Numbered from the stretch's first letter, positions 40,708 to 48,699 are shown. The stretch: DNA of 64,000 bases from Streptomyces sp. MspMP-M5 (GCF_000373585.1 NZ_KB891877.1:62001-126000); one strand, 5' to 3'. The notes: a model not told the origin generated them from the sequence alone. Numbers and translations: made by a program.

Positions 40708-42027
40708 CTACGGCCGGTCCCCCGCGAGTTGATGCTGCGTCCACCGCAGGGCGTCGGCGAGCAGTTCCGCTCCCTGCTCGGCCTCGGCGACGGTGAGCGT
40801 CAGCGGCGGGCTGATGCGGAGCGCGGCGCCGCCCTGGCCGCCCTTGCCGAGCAGCAGCCCGCGCTCCCGGGCCGCCTCCAGCACCAGCGCGGCGGCCTCC
40901 GGCGCCCGCTCGTCGGTGCCCGGCCGGACCAGCTCGACCCCGATCATCAGGCCCCGGCCGCGGACCTCCCGCACCACGTCCAGGCCCGCCGCGACGGCCC
41001 GCAGCCGCTCGATGAGCAGGCCGCCGACCCGCCGGGCGTTGCCCTGGAGGTCGTGTTCGAGGAGGTAGCCGAGGTTGGCCAGGCCCGCGGCCATGGTGAT
41101 CGGGCTGCCGCCGAAGGTCGAGATGGAGTTGGCCGGCAGGCAGTCCATGATCTCGGCGCGGGCCACCACCCCGCCGAGGGACATTCCGTTGCCGATGCCC
41201 TTGGCGAAGGTGAGCACGTCGGGCGGGCCGTTCCCGGCGTGCGCCTGCCAGCCCCAGAAGTGGTCGCCGGTGCGTCCCCAGCCGGTCTGCACCTCGTCGC
41301 TGATCCACAGGATGCCCTCGCGGGCCAGCACCTCGCGGAACGCCGCGTACAGCCCGTCCGGCGGGGCGGTGAACCCGCCGACGCCCTGCACCGGTTCGGC
41401 GATCAGCGCGGCGACGCCGCCCGCGGTCTGCTGGAGCATGTCCTCCAGGTCCGCCACGCAGGCGGCGATGTACTCCGCGTCGTCCAGGTGCGCGTACGGG
41501 CCGCGGGAGCGCACCCCGCCGTGGACGTAGAGGGTCTGCAGCGGCGAGAGGCTGGTGGGCGACCAGCTCTGGTTGCCGGTGATGCCGACGGTGGAGAAGG
41601 ACCGGCCGTGGTAGCTGTTGCGCATCGCCAGGACCTGGTTGGAACGGCGGTGGGTGGTGGCCAGCAGCAGCGCGGTGTCGTTGGCCTCGGTGCCGGAGGT
41701 GGTGAAGAAGACCCGGGCGTCGGGGATGCCGGAGAGCGCGGCGATCCGCTCGGCCAGCTCGACCATGGGACGGGAGAGGTAGAGCGTGGAGGTGTGCAGG
41801 ATCCGGCCGGCCTGCTCGGCGACGGCCTCGGTCACCTCGGGCAGGGCGTGCGCCGTCATGGTGGTGAGGATGCCGCCGAAGAAGTCGAGGTAGCGGTTGC
41901 CCTCGGCGTCCCAGACGTACCGGCCCTCGCCGTGGGTGAGCTCCAGCGGGTGGTCGTAGTAGAGGCTCAGCCAGGACGGCATCACGGCCCGGTGGCGGGC
42001 GTGCAGGCTTCCCGGGTCGGGCGTCAC
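40708..42027 (-). CDS. Class III aminotransferase (probable beta-alanine/aspartate aminotransferase family)
   Basis: The protein has 439 residues from the GTG at 42027, which overlaps the nitrilase stop (GTGA), so the two are translationally coupled. It has the fold-type I class III PLP motifs: FFTTSGTEANDTALLLA, NSYHGRSFSTVGITGN, ILWISDEVQTGWGRTGDHFW and the PLP lysine in LTFAKGIGNGMSLGG (about residue 275). It resembles alanine-glyoxylate or beta-alanine-pyruvate aminotransferases. In this operon it would remove the amino group from beta-alanine or 3-aminoisobutyrate released by beta-ureidopropionase. The exact acceptor is not visible. Confidence 0.92.
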   Translation of the reverse strand: MTPDPGSLHARHRAVMPSWLSLYYDHPLELTHGEGRYVWDAEGNRYLDFFGGILTTMTAHALPEVTEAVAEQAGRILHTSTLYLSRPMVELAERIAALSGIPDARVFFTTSGTEANDTALLLATTHRRSNQVLAMRNSYHGRSFSTVGITGNQSWSPTSLSPLQTLYVHGGVRSRGPYAHLDDAEYIAACVADLEDMLQQTAGGVAALIAEPVQGVGGFTAPPDGLYAAFREVLAREGILWISDEVQTGWGRTGDHFWGWQAHAGNGPPDVLTFAKGIGNGMSLGGVVARAEIMDCLPANSISTFGGSPITMAAGLANLGYLLEHDLQGNARRVGGLLIERLRAVAAGLDVVREVRGRGLMIGVELVRPGTDERAPEAAALVLEAARERGLLLGKGGQGGAALRISPPLTLTVAEAEQGAELLADALRWTQHQLAGDRP

Positions 42028-42866
42028 GGCTGGACCAGCCCTTCGTACGCGTCGGGGCGGCGGTCGCGGTAGAACGCCCACTGCCGGCGGACCTCGTCGA
42101 TCAGGCCGAAGTCCAGGTCGCGGACGACCAGTTCCTCCTGGGAGTCGCCGGCCGGCTCGCCGACGAACTGGCCGCGCGGGTCGACGAAGTAGCTGGTGCC
42201 GTAGAACTCGTTGTCGCCGTACTCCTCCACGCCGACGCGGTTGATGGCGGCGACGAAGTACTCGTTGGCGACGGCCGCGGCGGGCTGCTCCAGCTTCCAC
42301 AGGTAGCCGGACAGGCCGCGTGAGGTGGCGGAGGGGTTGTAGACGAGCTGGGCGCCGTTGAGGCCCAGTTGGCGCCAGCCCTCGGGGAAGTGGCGGTCGT
42401 AGCAGATGTAGACGCCGATCCGGCCGACGGCGGTGTCGAAGACCGGCCAGCCGACGTTGCCCGGGCGGAAGTAGTACTTCTCCCAGAAGCCCTTGACCTG
42501 CGGGATGTGGTGCTTGCGGTACTTGCCGAGGACGGTGCCGTCGGCGTCGATGACGGCCGCGGTGTTGTAGTAGAAACCGGACTGCTCGACCTCGAAGACC
42601 GGCACGACGATCACCATCCCGGTCTCCCGGGCGAGGTCCTGCATCCGGCGCACGGTCGGGCCGTCCGGCACCTGCTCGGCCCAGCGGTAGTGCTCCGGCT
42701 CCTGGACCTGGCAGAAGTACGGGGCGTTGAAGACCTCCTGGAAGCCGATCACTTTCGCGCCCTGCGCGGCCGCCGCCCGGGCGTGCTCCTCATGCTTCGC
42801 GATCATCGATTCGGTGTCGCCGGTCCAGGTCGCCTGGACCAGTGCGGCACGCACAACATCGGCCAT
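42024..42866 (-). CDS. Nitrilase-superfamily amidohydrolase, probable beta-ureidopropionase
   Basis: The protein has 280 residues from the ATG at 42866, with AAAGGAGCAG upstream. The Glu-Lys-Cys triad is visible: GFQEVFNAPYF (Glu about 44), KYRKHHIPQVKGFWEKYYF (Lys about 115) and GVYICYDRHFPEGWRQL (Cys about 149). The wording matches the beta-ureidopropionase/N-carbamoyl-beta-alanine amidohydrolase branch, which yields beta-alanine, CO2 and ammonia. It is first in a two-gene unit with the aminotransferase, preceded by TCTAC-N4-GTGGA, the same kind of site as at hydA. Confidence 0.93.
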   Translation of the reverse strand: MADVVRAALVQATWTGDTESMIAKHEEHARAAAAQGAKVIGFQEVFNAPYFCQVQEPEHYRWAEQVPDGPTVRRMQDLARETGMVIVVPVFEVEQSGFYYNTAAVIDADGTVLGKYRKHHIPQVKGFWEKYYFRPGNVGWPVFDTAVGRIGVYICYDRHFPEGWRQLGLNGAQLVYNPSATSRGLSGYLWKLEQPAAAVANEYFVAAINRVGVEEYGDNEFYGTSYFVDPRGQFVGEPAGDSQEELVVRDLDFGLIDEVRRQWAFYRDRRPDAYEGLVQP

Positions 42867-42909
42867 GGGCTGCTCCTTTGTCGCTGCGTCGGCCCGCCGC
42901 GCGTGGATG

Positions 42910-42923
42910 TCTACGCGTGTGGA
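42910..42923. promoter_or_regulatory. Shared operator candidate TCTAC-N4-GTGGA before the nitrilase gene
   Basis: TCTACGCGTGTGGA has the same 14-base layout as the hydA site and the same preceding base (GTCTAC in both). It lies 44 bases before the nitrilase ATG. Confidence 0.5.
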
Positions 42924-42992
42924 GGCGACCGTAAGCCGCGTCACGGACCGTGGCAAGACCATCTGGCGGAGCGGCGCGGCGGGTGGAGCCGG

Positions 42993-44417
42993 TCAGGGCG
43001 CGGTGGGGAGGCCGGCGGCGCGCAGGGCGTGGGCGAGGTCGTGGTGGCGGTCCCGGGAGACGGCACGCGCCGCGGCCAGCAGCAGCGGCCCGAGGGTGCC
43101 GGGGTCCACCTCGGCCAGCGCGGCCGCCTCCTCGGGGGTGCGGGACCGAGCCACCCCGGCCAGCAGTTCCCGGGCCTGGCCGGAGCGGCCCAGGTCGAGC
43201 AGGGCCAGCGCGGTCGCCGCGACCTCGGCCACGGGGCGGGCCACGCTCTGCCGGAGCAGCGTCGTACCGTCGGCGGGGCGACCCGCGGCGGCCAGCGCGT
43301 CGGCGGCGGCGGCGAGCCCGGCGGGCGGCAGACCGGCCGCCTCCCAGAGCAGGACCGGGACGTCGGAGGCGAGGCCGACGTCCTCCAATGCGGCGAGGAG
43401 AAGGGGGAGTTCGGGAGCCGGGCGGCTCGCGGCGGCGCACAGTTCGGCGTGTGCGGGGCCGGTCGCGCCGGTCGAACGGAGCCGGGCGAGGCGGTGCGCG
43501 GTGGCGGTGGCGAAGCGACGGGCCTCGGGTCCGGGGTCGGGGGGCGGGGCGTCGTCGGGTGCACCACTCTTCGCGTCCGGCGCGGCGTACGCCCCGGCGA
43601 AGCGGGCGCCGCGCGGGGCCGGTCGGGGCGCGGCGGCGGGCTGCGCCGCGGGCGGCTCGACGGGCACCGGGTCGGCGGACGACGGCCCGTCCGGCAGCTC
43701 CAGCCCGGCGAACCGCGCACCCCGGGGGCGGGCCGCCCGTGCCGCGCCCCGGTGGCGGACGGCTTCGGCGGGCGGCTCGGGCGCGGCCTCGACGGGTAAG
43801 TCCGGGACGGCTTCGGCGACTGGCCGCGGGACGGCTTCGATGGGTGCACCCGGGACGGTTTCCGCGAGTGGTCCCGGGACGCCCGCCGCGGCGTCGGACA
43901 CCGGGCCCGGCCGGTCCGGCAGCGCCGCCAGGCGGGCCCGCAGTTCCTGCACCCGGGCCTGCGCGCGGGCCAGGTCGTCCCGGGCCCAGGCCAGTTCCCG
44001 GGAGAGCCGCACCCCCTCGGGCGGGTCGACGGCGGTCCGGGCGGCGGCCTCCAGTTCGCGGGCGTGCCGGGCGGCCCGCTGTTGCTCGCGGAGCATCAGC
44101 TCCAGCCGCTCCCGGAGGGCGGGTCGGCTGCCGGGCCGGGCGTCGTGGTCGGCGACCGCGCGAGCGTGCAGCAGTCTGGCGCGCGGCTCCGCGGTGCGTA
44201 CCGCCCGCTCACCATGGCGCGCCGCGAGATCGCGCAGCAGTGACTCCACCACGTCCCAGGGCGGCACCTCCCGGCCCTCCAGGCAGGCTCGCAGGCCCTC
44301 CGGATCGCGCCGCGCGAAGACCCCGTACCACCCGGCAGCCGGGTCGAGCAGCCGCCCGAGACCGGTCAGGTACCGGGCGAACTCCGCGACGGGCGAGAGG
44401 AGTTGGGTGTCCGTCAT
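42993..44417 (-). CDS. Conserved Streptomyces protein with proline-rich middle and PRGARFAG repeats
   Basis: The protein has 474 residues from the ATG at 44417, with GGGAGGGC upstream. I do not recognise a functional family. Residues 1-75 are a helical domain (VAEFARYLTGLGRLLDPAAGWYGVFARRDPEGLRACLEG, then PPWDVVESLLRDLA) seen at the N-terminus of several Streptomyces proteins. Residues 100-165 form an Arg/Glu/Ala coiled coil. Residues 170-300 are Pro/Ala-rich, with Val-Pro repeats near 186-220 and the octapeptide PRGARFAG twice (231-238, 268-275). Residues 300-474 are helical and repetitive (solenoid-like). There is no signal peptide. The architecture suggests a scaffold or regulator; nothing points to catalysis. 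Confidence 0.78.
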   Translation of the reverse strand: MTDTQLLSPVAEFARYLTGLGRLLDPAAGWYGVFARRDPEGLRACLEGREVPPWDVVESLLRDLAARHGERAVRTAEPRARLLHARAVADHDARPGSRPALRERLELMLREQQRAARHARELEAAARTAVDPPEGVRLSRELAWARDDLARAQARVQELRARLAALPDRPGPVSDAAAGVPGPLAETVPGAPIEAVPRPVAEAVPDLPVEAAPEPPAEAVRHRGAARAARPRGARFAGLELPDGPSSADPVPVEPPAAQPAAAPRPAPRGARFAGAYAAPDAKSGAPDDAPPPDPGPEARRFATATAHRLARLRSTGATGPAHAELCAAASRPAPELPLLLAALEDVGLASDVPVLLWEAAGLPPAGLAAAADALAAAGRPADGTTLLRQSVARPVAEVAATALALLDLGRSGQARELLAGVARSRTPEEAAALAEVDPGTLGPLLLAAARAVSRDRHHDLAHALRAAGLPTAP

Positions 44418-44556
44418 GCCGTGCCCTCCCCTGCGGACCGGACTTCTCCGGCCTGCCCGCATTGGACACCAGGCATGTTTCGGGGAGGGTGACGTGCGTG
44501 CTACGAGAGCTTTTCCGAATCCTCAGGCCGCACGCGCTCCACGCCGGTCCCGCGAG

Positions 44557-44748
44557 TCACAGCAGGTGATCCGCCTTGCCCGCCTTCACGTCCCGGATCA
44601 ACGTACGCAAGGCCTCTATCGAGTCGGTGAGGTAGCGATCCTCCTGGCCGTTGACGGCGATATAGGCATTACCGTCGGCGTCGGTGCCGATCCTGAAGCA
44701 GTTGTTGCCCTCGCCACAGAACGGGGCTTCCCAGGTGATGTCAGACAT
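44557..44748 (-). CDS. DUF397 protein, copy A
   Basis: The protein has 63 residues from the ATG at 44748, with AGGAGACCG upstream. DUF397 proteins are small partners of XRE/DUF5753 regulators in Streptomyces, as in WhiJ/AbaA-type developmental modules. The last 43 residues (from GTDADGNAYIAVNGQEDRY on) are identical to copy B; the first 20 (MSDITWEAPFCGEGNNCFRI) are not. It starts eight bases after the end of a decayed XRE gene, which was presumably its original partner. It could act as an antagonist of a DNA-binding regulator; this is inferred from the family. Confidence 0.85.
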   Translation of the reverse strand: MSDITWEAPFCGEGNNCFRIGTDADGNAYIAVNGQEDRYLTDSIEALRTLIRDVKAGKADHLL

Positions 44749-44756
44749 TCGGTCTC

Positions 44757-44919
44757 CTACAGTTGGCACGCGATGGCGTGAATGAAGTCCCGTGACCGCT
44801 CGGACGTCAGAGCGTTCTCCGCCATCCAGTCAAGGTGTGCTCGGTACTTGGCGAGTTGAGCCTCGGCGTGGGTAAATTCCGGCCCGTGCGCGGAGTCGAG
44901 CACCACCGTTCTCACGCTG
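44757..44919 (-). pseudogene. C-terminal fragment of a second XRE/DUF5753 regulator
   Basis: Reading the minus strand up to the TAG at 44757-44759 gives about 54 codons: RTVVLDSAHGPEF, THAEAQLAKYRAHLDWMAEN, then RSRDFIHAIACQL. This aligns with the last 54 residues of the intact regulator at 45148-45999 (TVQLDRTTVAEFLHMEAQLRKY through RDLIHSIARQL) at roughly 45-50% identity. The upstream 230 codons (HTH and most of DUF5753) are missing, cut at the edge of the DUF397 direct repeat. It is a broken gene, older than the repeat homogenisation. Confidence 0.85.
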
Positions 44920-44945
44920 CACGCGCTCCACGCCGGTCCCGCGAG

Positions 44946-45137
44946 TCACAGCAGGTGATCCGCCTTGCCCGCCTTGACGTCCCGGATCAGCGTACGCAGG
45001 GCCTCTATCGAGTCGGTGAGGTAGCGATCCTCCTGACCGTTGACGGCGATGTACGCATTACCGTCGGCGTCGGTGCCGAACCTGAAGCAGTTGCCAGAGT
45101 CCTGGCAGAAGGGGGTGTCCCATTTGATGTCTGACAT
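44946..45137 (-). CDS. DUF397 protein, copy B
   Basis: The protein has 63 residues from the ATG at 45137, with AGGAGCC upstream. The N-terminus MSDIKWDTPFCQDSGNCFRF differs from copy A at eight positions, and the rest is identical. It starts 10 bases after the stop of the intact XRE/DUF5753 gene and is its operon partner. The diverged N-terminal third probably sets partner specificity. In the WhiJ model the small DUF397 protein relieves or modulates DNA binding by the XRE regulator. Confidence 0.87.
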   Translation of the reverse strand: MSDIKWDTPFCQDSGNCFRFGTDADGNAYIAVNGQEDRYLTDSIEALRTLIRDVKAGKADHLL

Positions 45138-45147
45138 GAACGGGCTC

Positions 45148-45999
45148 CTAGAGTTGCCGCGCGATGGAGTGGATAAGGTCACGTGTCTTGTCCGGCGACA
45201 GCGCCATACGTTGCATCTGGTCCAACTGGAGCCGGTACTTGCGGAGCTGGGCCTCCATATGGAGGAATTCCGCAACGGTTGTCCGGTCCAGCTGGACCGT
45301 GTCCAAGCAGGGCACCTCACCCCGGGCGTACAGGATGGCCTGCCCTGAACCGGGAAACGCTCCGGCCGAGAACGGGATCGCCTGGACCGTGACATTGTTT
45401 CTTTCCGTCATGTCCAGGAGATGACGCAGCTGCTCACGCATAACCTCCCGCCCTCCGACTTCGATCCGGAGCGCAGCCTCGTGAATTATGGCGGTGTAGG
45501 TCGGCGCTTCCGTACGTTCAATGGCACGACACCTTTGAGTACGGTGCGACACTCGGGCCTTCAGTTCATCCGCAGGGAGGGCTGGGACAGCCGCCTGAAA
45601 CAGCGCGTGCGCGAACGCCTCGGTCTGGAATGGTCCCGGGAGGTGCGTCATCGTGTTCATGCGCAAGGCGCGCGCATGCCATTCAAGTTCCGCAATGTCC
45701 ATAAAAGTCGGCGGCAGGACACCTCGATACGCCTCCCACCAGCCGTTGGATCGTTCAGCAGCCATACGCGCGAGCGCGTCGACCAACTCGTCATCCGCAC
45801 AGTCATAGTTGCAGGCGAGCCGACGCACACGTTCAGGGCTGATTCCGTGCCGACCGGCCTCCGTACTCGTGATAACCGTTCGCTTCGTGGCCAGCACCGC
45901 AGCCGCCATCTCGGTGGACAGTCCGGCTGACTCGCGCAACTTCCGCAGCTCGGCACCCAATCGCTGCTGACGGGCAGTGGGATTACTCCTCGGCGGCAT
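45148..45999 (-). CDS. XRE-family regulator with DUF5753 domain (WhiJ-like)
   Basis: The protein has 283 residues from the ATG at 45999, with GGAGAGG upstream. The HTH is at about 12-68 (RLGAELRKLRESAGLSTEMAAAVLATKRTVITSTEAGRHGISPERV). DUF5753 covers about 95-280, recognised by WHARALRMNTMTHLPGPFQTEAFAHAL, IIHEAALRIEVG, LLDMTERNNVTVQAIPFSAGAFPGSG and the final AQLRKYRLQLDQMQRMALSPDKTRDLIHSIARQL. With a DUF397 gene downstream and a divergent histidine-kinase-type ATPase gene this forms the three-part module known from whiJ and abaA loci, which acts in development or antibiotic control. Confidence 0.93.
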   Translation of the reverse strand: MPPRSNPTARQQRLGAELRKLRESAGLSTEMAAAVLATKRTVITSTEAGRHGISPERVRRLACNYDCADDELVDALARMAAERSNGWWEAYRGVLPPTFMDIAELEWHARALRMNTMTHLPGPFQTEAFAHALFQAAVPALPADELKARVSHRTQRCRAIERTEAPTYTAIIHEAALRIEVGGREVMREQLRHLLDMTERNNVTVQAIPFSAGAFPGSGQAILYARGEVPCLDTVQLDRTTVAEFLHMEAQLRKYRLQLDQMQRMALSPDKTRDLIHSIARQL

Positions 46000-46262
46000 C
46001 GGATTCCTCTCCGTACATGCGACCCAGTGTGCCCCGCCTCAAGATCCTGAGCCAATCCCCCTCAGCAGTCCGGTAGCACATGTACCCCCGATGTCCTACG
46101 CTCGGTATCGCGCAAGCCACACACCGCAACCGCCGGAAGCGCACCGCGCGAGCGTGCCCGCCTGCCCTGGGGCGGGGGCGTTCGCACCCAGGGAGGCAGG
46201 CCACCGGCACGGTCGGGAGCACGTGCGCACCCAATCACCCGACACCAACGAGGTGTTCAACC

Positions 46263-46733
46263 ATGCCCGTCATCCCCTTTCCATGCCCGTCACCGCCTCC
46301 GCTCGCCACACCCGCGCCGCGACGGCCGCGCATCCCCACCACCCCCTCCCACTGGCTCTTCCCGGGTACCCCTGCCTCCGTGCGACGGGCCCGTCGGGCC
46401 GTCGGGCAGGCACTGCCCGCCGACAGCTCCACGCAACTGGCCGACGACATCGCCCTGTTGACGTCCGAACTCGTCACCAATGCCGTGCGGCATGGAACCC
46501 GGTACGACGAAGAGCAGCTGGTCGAGCTGATTCTCTGGCCCGCCGACGGCCACTACTGGCTGGCGGTGTCCGACCCGGGAGAAGGGAGGCCCACCGTCGG
46601 AATGCCCACGCCTGACGCCCGTCACGGCAGGGGGCTGACTCTTGTCGACGCGGTCTCCGCCGCCTGGGCGGTCGTGCCGCGCCACCCCGGCGGGAAGTCC
46701 GTCGTCGCCGGGGTCCGGCTGCACGGCGGGTGA
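46263..46733 (+). CDS. HATPase_c ATP-binding protein (RsbW/AbaA-type) of the WhiJ-like module
   Basis: The protein has 156 residues from the ATG at 46263; the frame is open further upstream, but those codons look like promoter DNA. The GHKL ATPase motifs are complete: N-box LLTSELVTNAVRHG (about 72-85), G1 VSDPGEGRPTVG (about 107-118) and G2 RHGRGLTLVDAVSAAW (about 124-139). The final WAVVPRHPGGKSVVAGV is typical of Streptomyces anti-sigma-like single-domain ATPases. It may bind a sigma factor or the XRE regulator. It is divergent from the XRE/DUF397 genes across 263 bases, as in other modules of this type. Confidence 0.9.
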   Translation: MPVIPFPCPSPPPLATPAPRRPRIPTTPSHWLFPGTPASVRRARRAVGQALPADSSTQLADDIALLTSELVTNAVRHGTRYDEEQLVELILWPADGHYWLAVSDPGEGRPTVGMPTPDARHGRGLTLVDAVSAAWAVVPRHPGGKSVVAGVRLHGG

Positions 46734-46746
46734 CACGGGCGACACC

Positions 46747-46789
46747 CGACAGGGAAACTTGCAAGTTTTACTTGCAAGTTTCCCTGTCG
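46747..46789. promoter_or_regulatory. Perfect 43-bp inverted repeat, MarR operator
   Basis: Arms of 20 bases at 46747-46766 and 46770-46789 match perfectly around TTT. Each arm contains the palindrome ACTTGCAAGT (46757-46766 and 46770-46779), giving two dimer sites 13 bases apart. It ends seven bases before the -10 box of the MarR gene. It could also act as a terminator for the ATPase gene, whose stop is only 13 bases upstream. Confidence 0.85.
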
Positions 46790-46795
46790 ACCTCC

Positions 46796-46801
46796 TAGGC
46801 T
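46796..46801 (+). promoter_or_regulatory. -10 box of the leaderless marR transcript
   Basis: TAGGCT lies six bases before the ATG at 46808; no ribosome binding site is present. The -35 position falls in the right arm of the inverted repeat. Confidence 0.6.
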
Positions 46802-46807
46802 CGAACC

Positions 46808-47239
46808 ATGCCCGACAAGAATCAGGAACGGCTCGCCACCGACCTCGGCGCGACCGTGTCCCTGCTGATGCGCCGGCTGCGCGCCGCGTCGCCGCAGGGC
46901 GAACTGACCCCCACCCAGCGCGCGGTGCTCGCGCGGATCGACGCCGACGGACCGGCCACGATCGCGGCCCTGGCCCGCGCCGAACTGGTGCGCCCGCAGT
47001 CGATGCGAGTGACCGTCGGCGCGCTGGAGGAGCAGCGGATACTCGCCCGCAGCCCGCACCCCACCGACGGCCGCCAGGTGGTCTTCTCGCTCACCGACGA
47101 GGGCCGCCGGGTGCTCCGCGACGTCCGCGCCGCCAAGAACGACTGGCTCGCGGTGGCCATCGCCGGCCGGCTGACCGGCGACGAACAGCGGACGCTGGCC
47201 GAGGCGACCGCGCTGATCCGACGGCTGACCGAGGAATGA
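46808..47239 (+). CDS. MarR family regulator
   Basis: The protein has 143 residues. The winged HTH is standard: LTPTQRAVLARIDADGPATIAALARAELVRPQSMRVTVGALEEQRILARSPHPTDGRQVVFSLTDEGRRVL (about 35-105), between N- and C-terminal dimerisation helices. Its stop overlaps the MFS start (ATGA), so it is the first gene of a three-gene operon with the transporter and an isochorismatase-like hydrolase. The perfect inverted repeat covering its promoter is the likely operator, giving autorepression and ligand-induced export. The ligand is unknown. Confidence 0.94.
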   Translation: MPDKNQERLATDLGATVSLLMRRLRAASPQGELTPTQRAVLARIDADGPATIAALARAELVRPQSMRVTVGALEEQRILARSPHPTDGRQVVFSLTDEGRRVLRDVRAAKNDWLAVAIAGRLTGDEQRTLAEATALIRRLTEE

Positions 47240-48699
47240 GCGCCCCCGACGCCCCGGACCGGGCCCCCGACCGCACCGCCGAACGGGCCGGCGGGTCCCG
47301 CGAACTCCCTTCCGGCGAGCCCGGTTTCGGCGCCCGCCTGATGACCCCGCTACTGCTGGGGTCGCTCCTCAACCCCATCAACTCGACGATGATCGCCACC
47401 GCGCTGGTGGCCATCGGCCGGGACTTCCGGGTCGGCGCCGCCGACACCGCCTGGCTGGTCTCGGCGATGTACCTCGCCAGTGCGGTGGGGCAGCCCTCGC
47501 TGGGCCGGGTCGCCGACCGGATCGGGCCGCGGCGGGTCTTCGTCGGCGGCGCCCTCGCGGTCTGCGCGGCGGGCGTCCTCGGGGCGCTGGCGCCGACCTT
47601 CACCCTGCTGATCGTCTCCCGGATCGTGCTCGGCGCCGGCACCGCGGCGGCCTACCCGGCGGCGATGGCGCTGCTGCGCGCCGAGTCGCGGCGGGTGGGC
47701 CGGCCCACGCCCCGGACGGTGCTCGGCCGGATCTCGCTGGCCGCGCTGGCCAGTGCGGCGGTCGGCCCCACCCTCGGCGGGCTGCTCGCCGTGACGGCGG
47801 GCTGGCGCGCGGTCTTCGCGGTCAACGTCCCGCTCGCGCTACTGGCGCTGGCCGGCGCCCTGGCCTGGCTCCCGGCCGACCGGGACACCCGGGCGGCGGC
47901 CGCGTCCGACGAGGCCGGCGGCCCGGCCCGGGGCTCCCTCGACCCGTTCGGCATCGCGCTCTTCGCCTCCGCGCTGACCTGCGCGATGTTCTTCCTGCTG
48001 CGGCTGGACGCGCCGCGCTGGCCGCTGCTCGCGCCGACCGCGGTACTGGCCGCCGTCCTGGTGTGGTGGCAGCTGCGCCACCCGCAGCCCTTCCTCGACC
48101 TGAGGATGCTGGCCCGCAACCGCCCGCTGGTGCTGACCTACCTGCGGCACGGGCTGGCCTATCTGCTCATCTACTGCGTCCTGTACGGCTTCAGCCAGTG
48201 GCTGGAGCAGGCGCACGGCTTCTCGTCCTTCCATGCCGGGCTGGTGATGCTGCCGATGTCCGGCGCGGCCGCGGTCTGCTCGCTGGCCGGGGCCCGGACG
48301 AAGGGCGTCCGCGCGCCGCTGGCGATCGCCGCGGTCTGTCTGATCGCGGGCAGCGCGGTCTTCCTGCTGCTGCGCGGCACCACTGCGCTGCCGGTGCTGC
48401 TGGTCGCCGCGGCGCTGTTCGGCATCCCCCAGGGCCTGGCCGCCACCGGCAACCAGGCCGCCGTCTACGCCCAGGCACCGGCCGACGGCGTGGGCGCGGC
48501 CGCCGGACTCCAGCGCACCGCCCAGTACCTCGGCGCGATCACCGCGGCCAGCCTGATCGGGCTGGTGTACGGGCCGCGCGCCACCGACGCGGGGCTGCAC
48601 GCCATCGCGCTGACCGGCGTGGCCCTCGGCGTGCTGCTGCTCGCCCTCACCCTCGCCGACCGGGGCCTGCGCACGACCGGCCACCGGGCCCTCGGCTGA
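47236..48699 (+). CDS. MFS transporter (DHA2-like drug exporter)
   Basis: The protein has 487 residues starting within the marR stop. About 14 transmembrane segments are expected. The N-terminal motif LNPINSTMIATALVAIGRDF and the antiporter/fold motif GRVADRIGPRRVFVGGALAV (motif A) mark it as a DHA2-type exporter of the EmrB/QacA kind. Motif C-like GPTLGGLLAVTAGWRAVFAVNVPLA is present near residues 180-205. It probably exports a toxic compound sensed by MarR. The operon's isochorismatase-like hydrolase may modify the same compound or a related one. Confidence 0.92.
   Translation: MSAPDAPDRAPDRTAERAGGSRELPSGEPGFGARLMTPLLLGSLLNPINSTMIATALVAIGRDFRVGAADTAWLVSAMYLASAVGQPSLGRVADRIGPRRVFVGGALAVCAAGVLGALAPTFTLLIVSRIVLGAGTAAAYPAAMALLRAESRRVGRPTPRTVLGRISLAALASAAVGPTLGGLLAVTAGWRAVFAVNVPLALLALAGALAWLPADRDTRAAAASDEAGGPARGSLDPFGIALFASALTCAMFFLLRLDAPRWPLLAPTAVLAAVLVWWQLRHPQPFLDLRMLARNRPLVLTYLRHGLAYLLIYCVLYGFSQWLEQAHGFSSFHAGLVMLPMSGAAAVCSLAGARTKGVRAPLAIAAVCLIAGSAVFLLLRGTTALPVLLVAAALFGIPQGLAATGNQAAVYAQAPADGVGAAAGLQRTAQYLGAITAASLIGLVYGPRATDAGLHAIALTGVALGVLLLALTLADRGLRTTGHRALG

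Larger units (their letters stand above)
44531..45137. repeat. Near-identical direct repeats (44531-44704 and 44920-45093) covering the 3' parts of two DUF397 genes
   Basis: The two 174-base tracts, offset by 389 bases, differ at only a handful of positions. They include the last 43 codons of each DUF397 gene and 26 bases of 3' flank. The first 20 codons of the two genes, outside the tract, are clearly diverged. The sharp change points to recombination or gene conversion. Confidence 0.85.
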
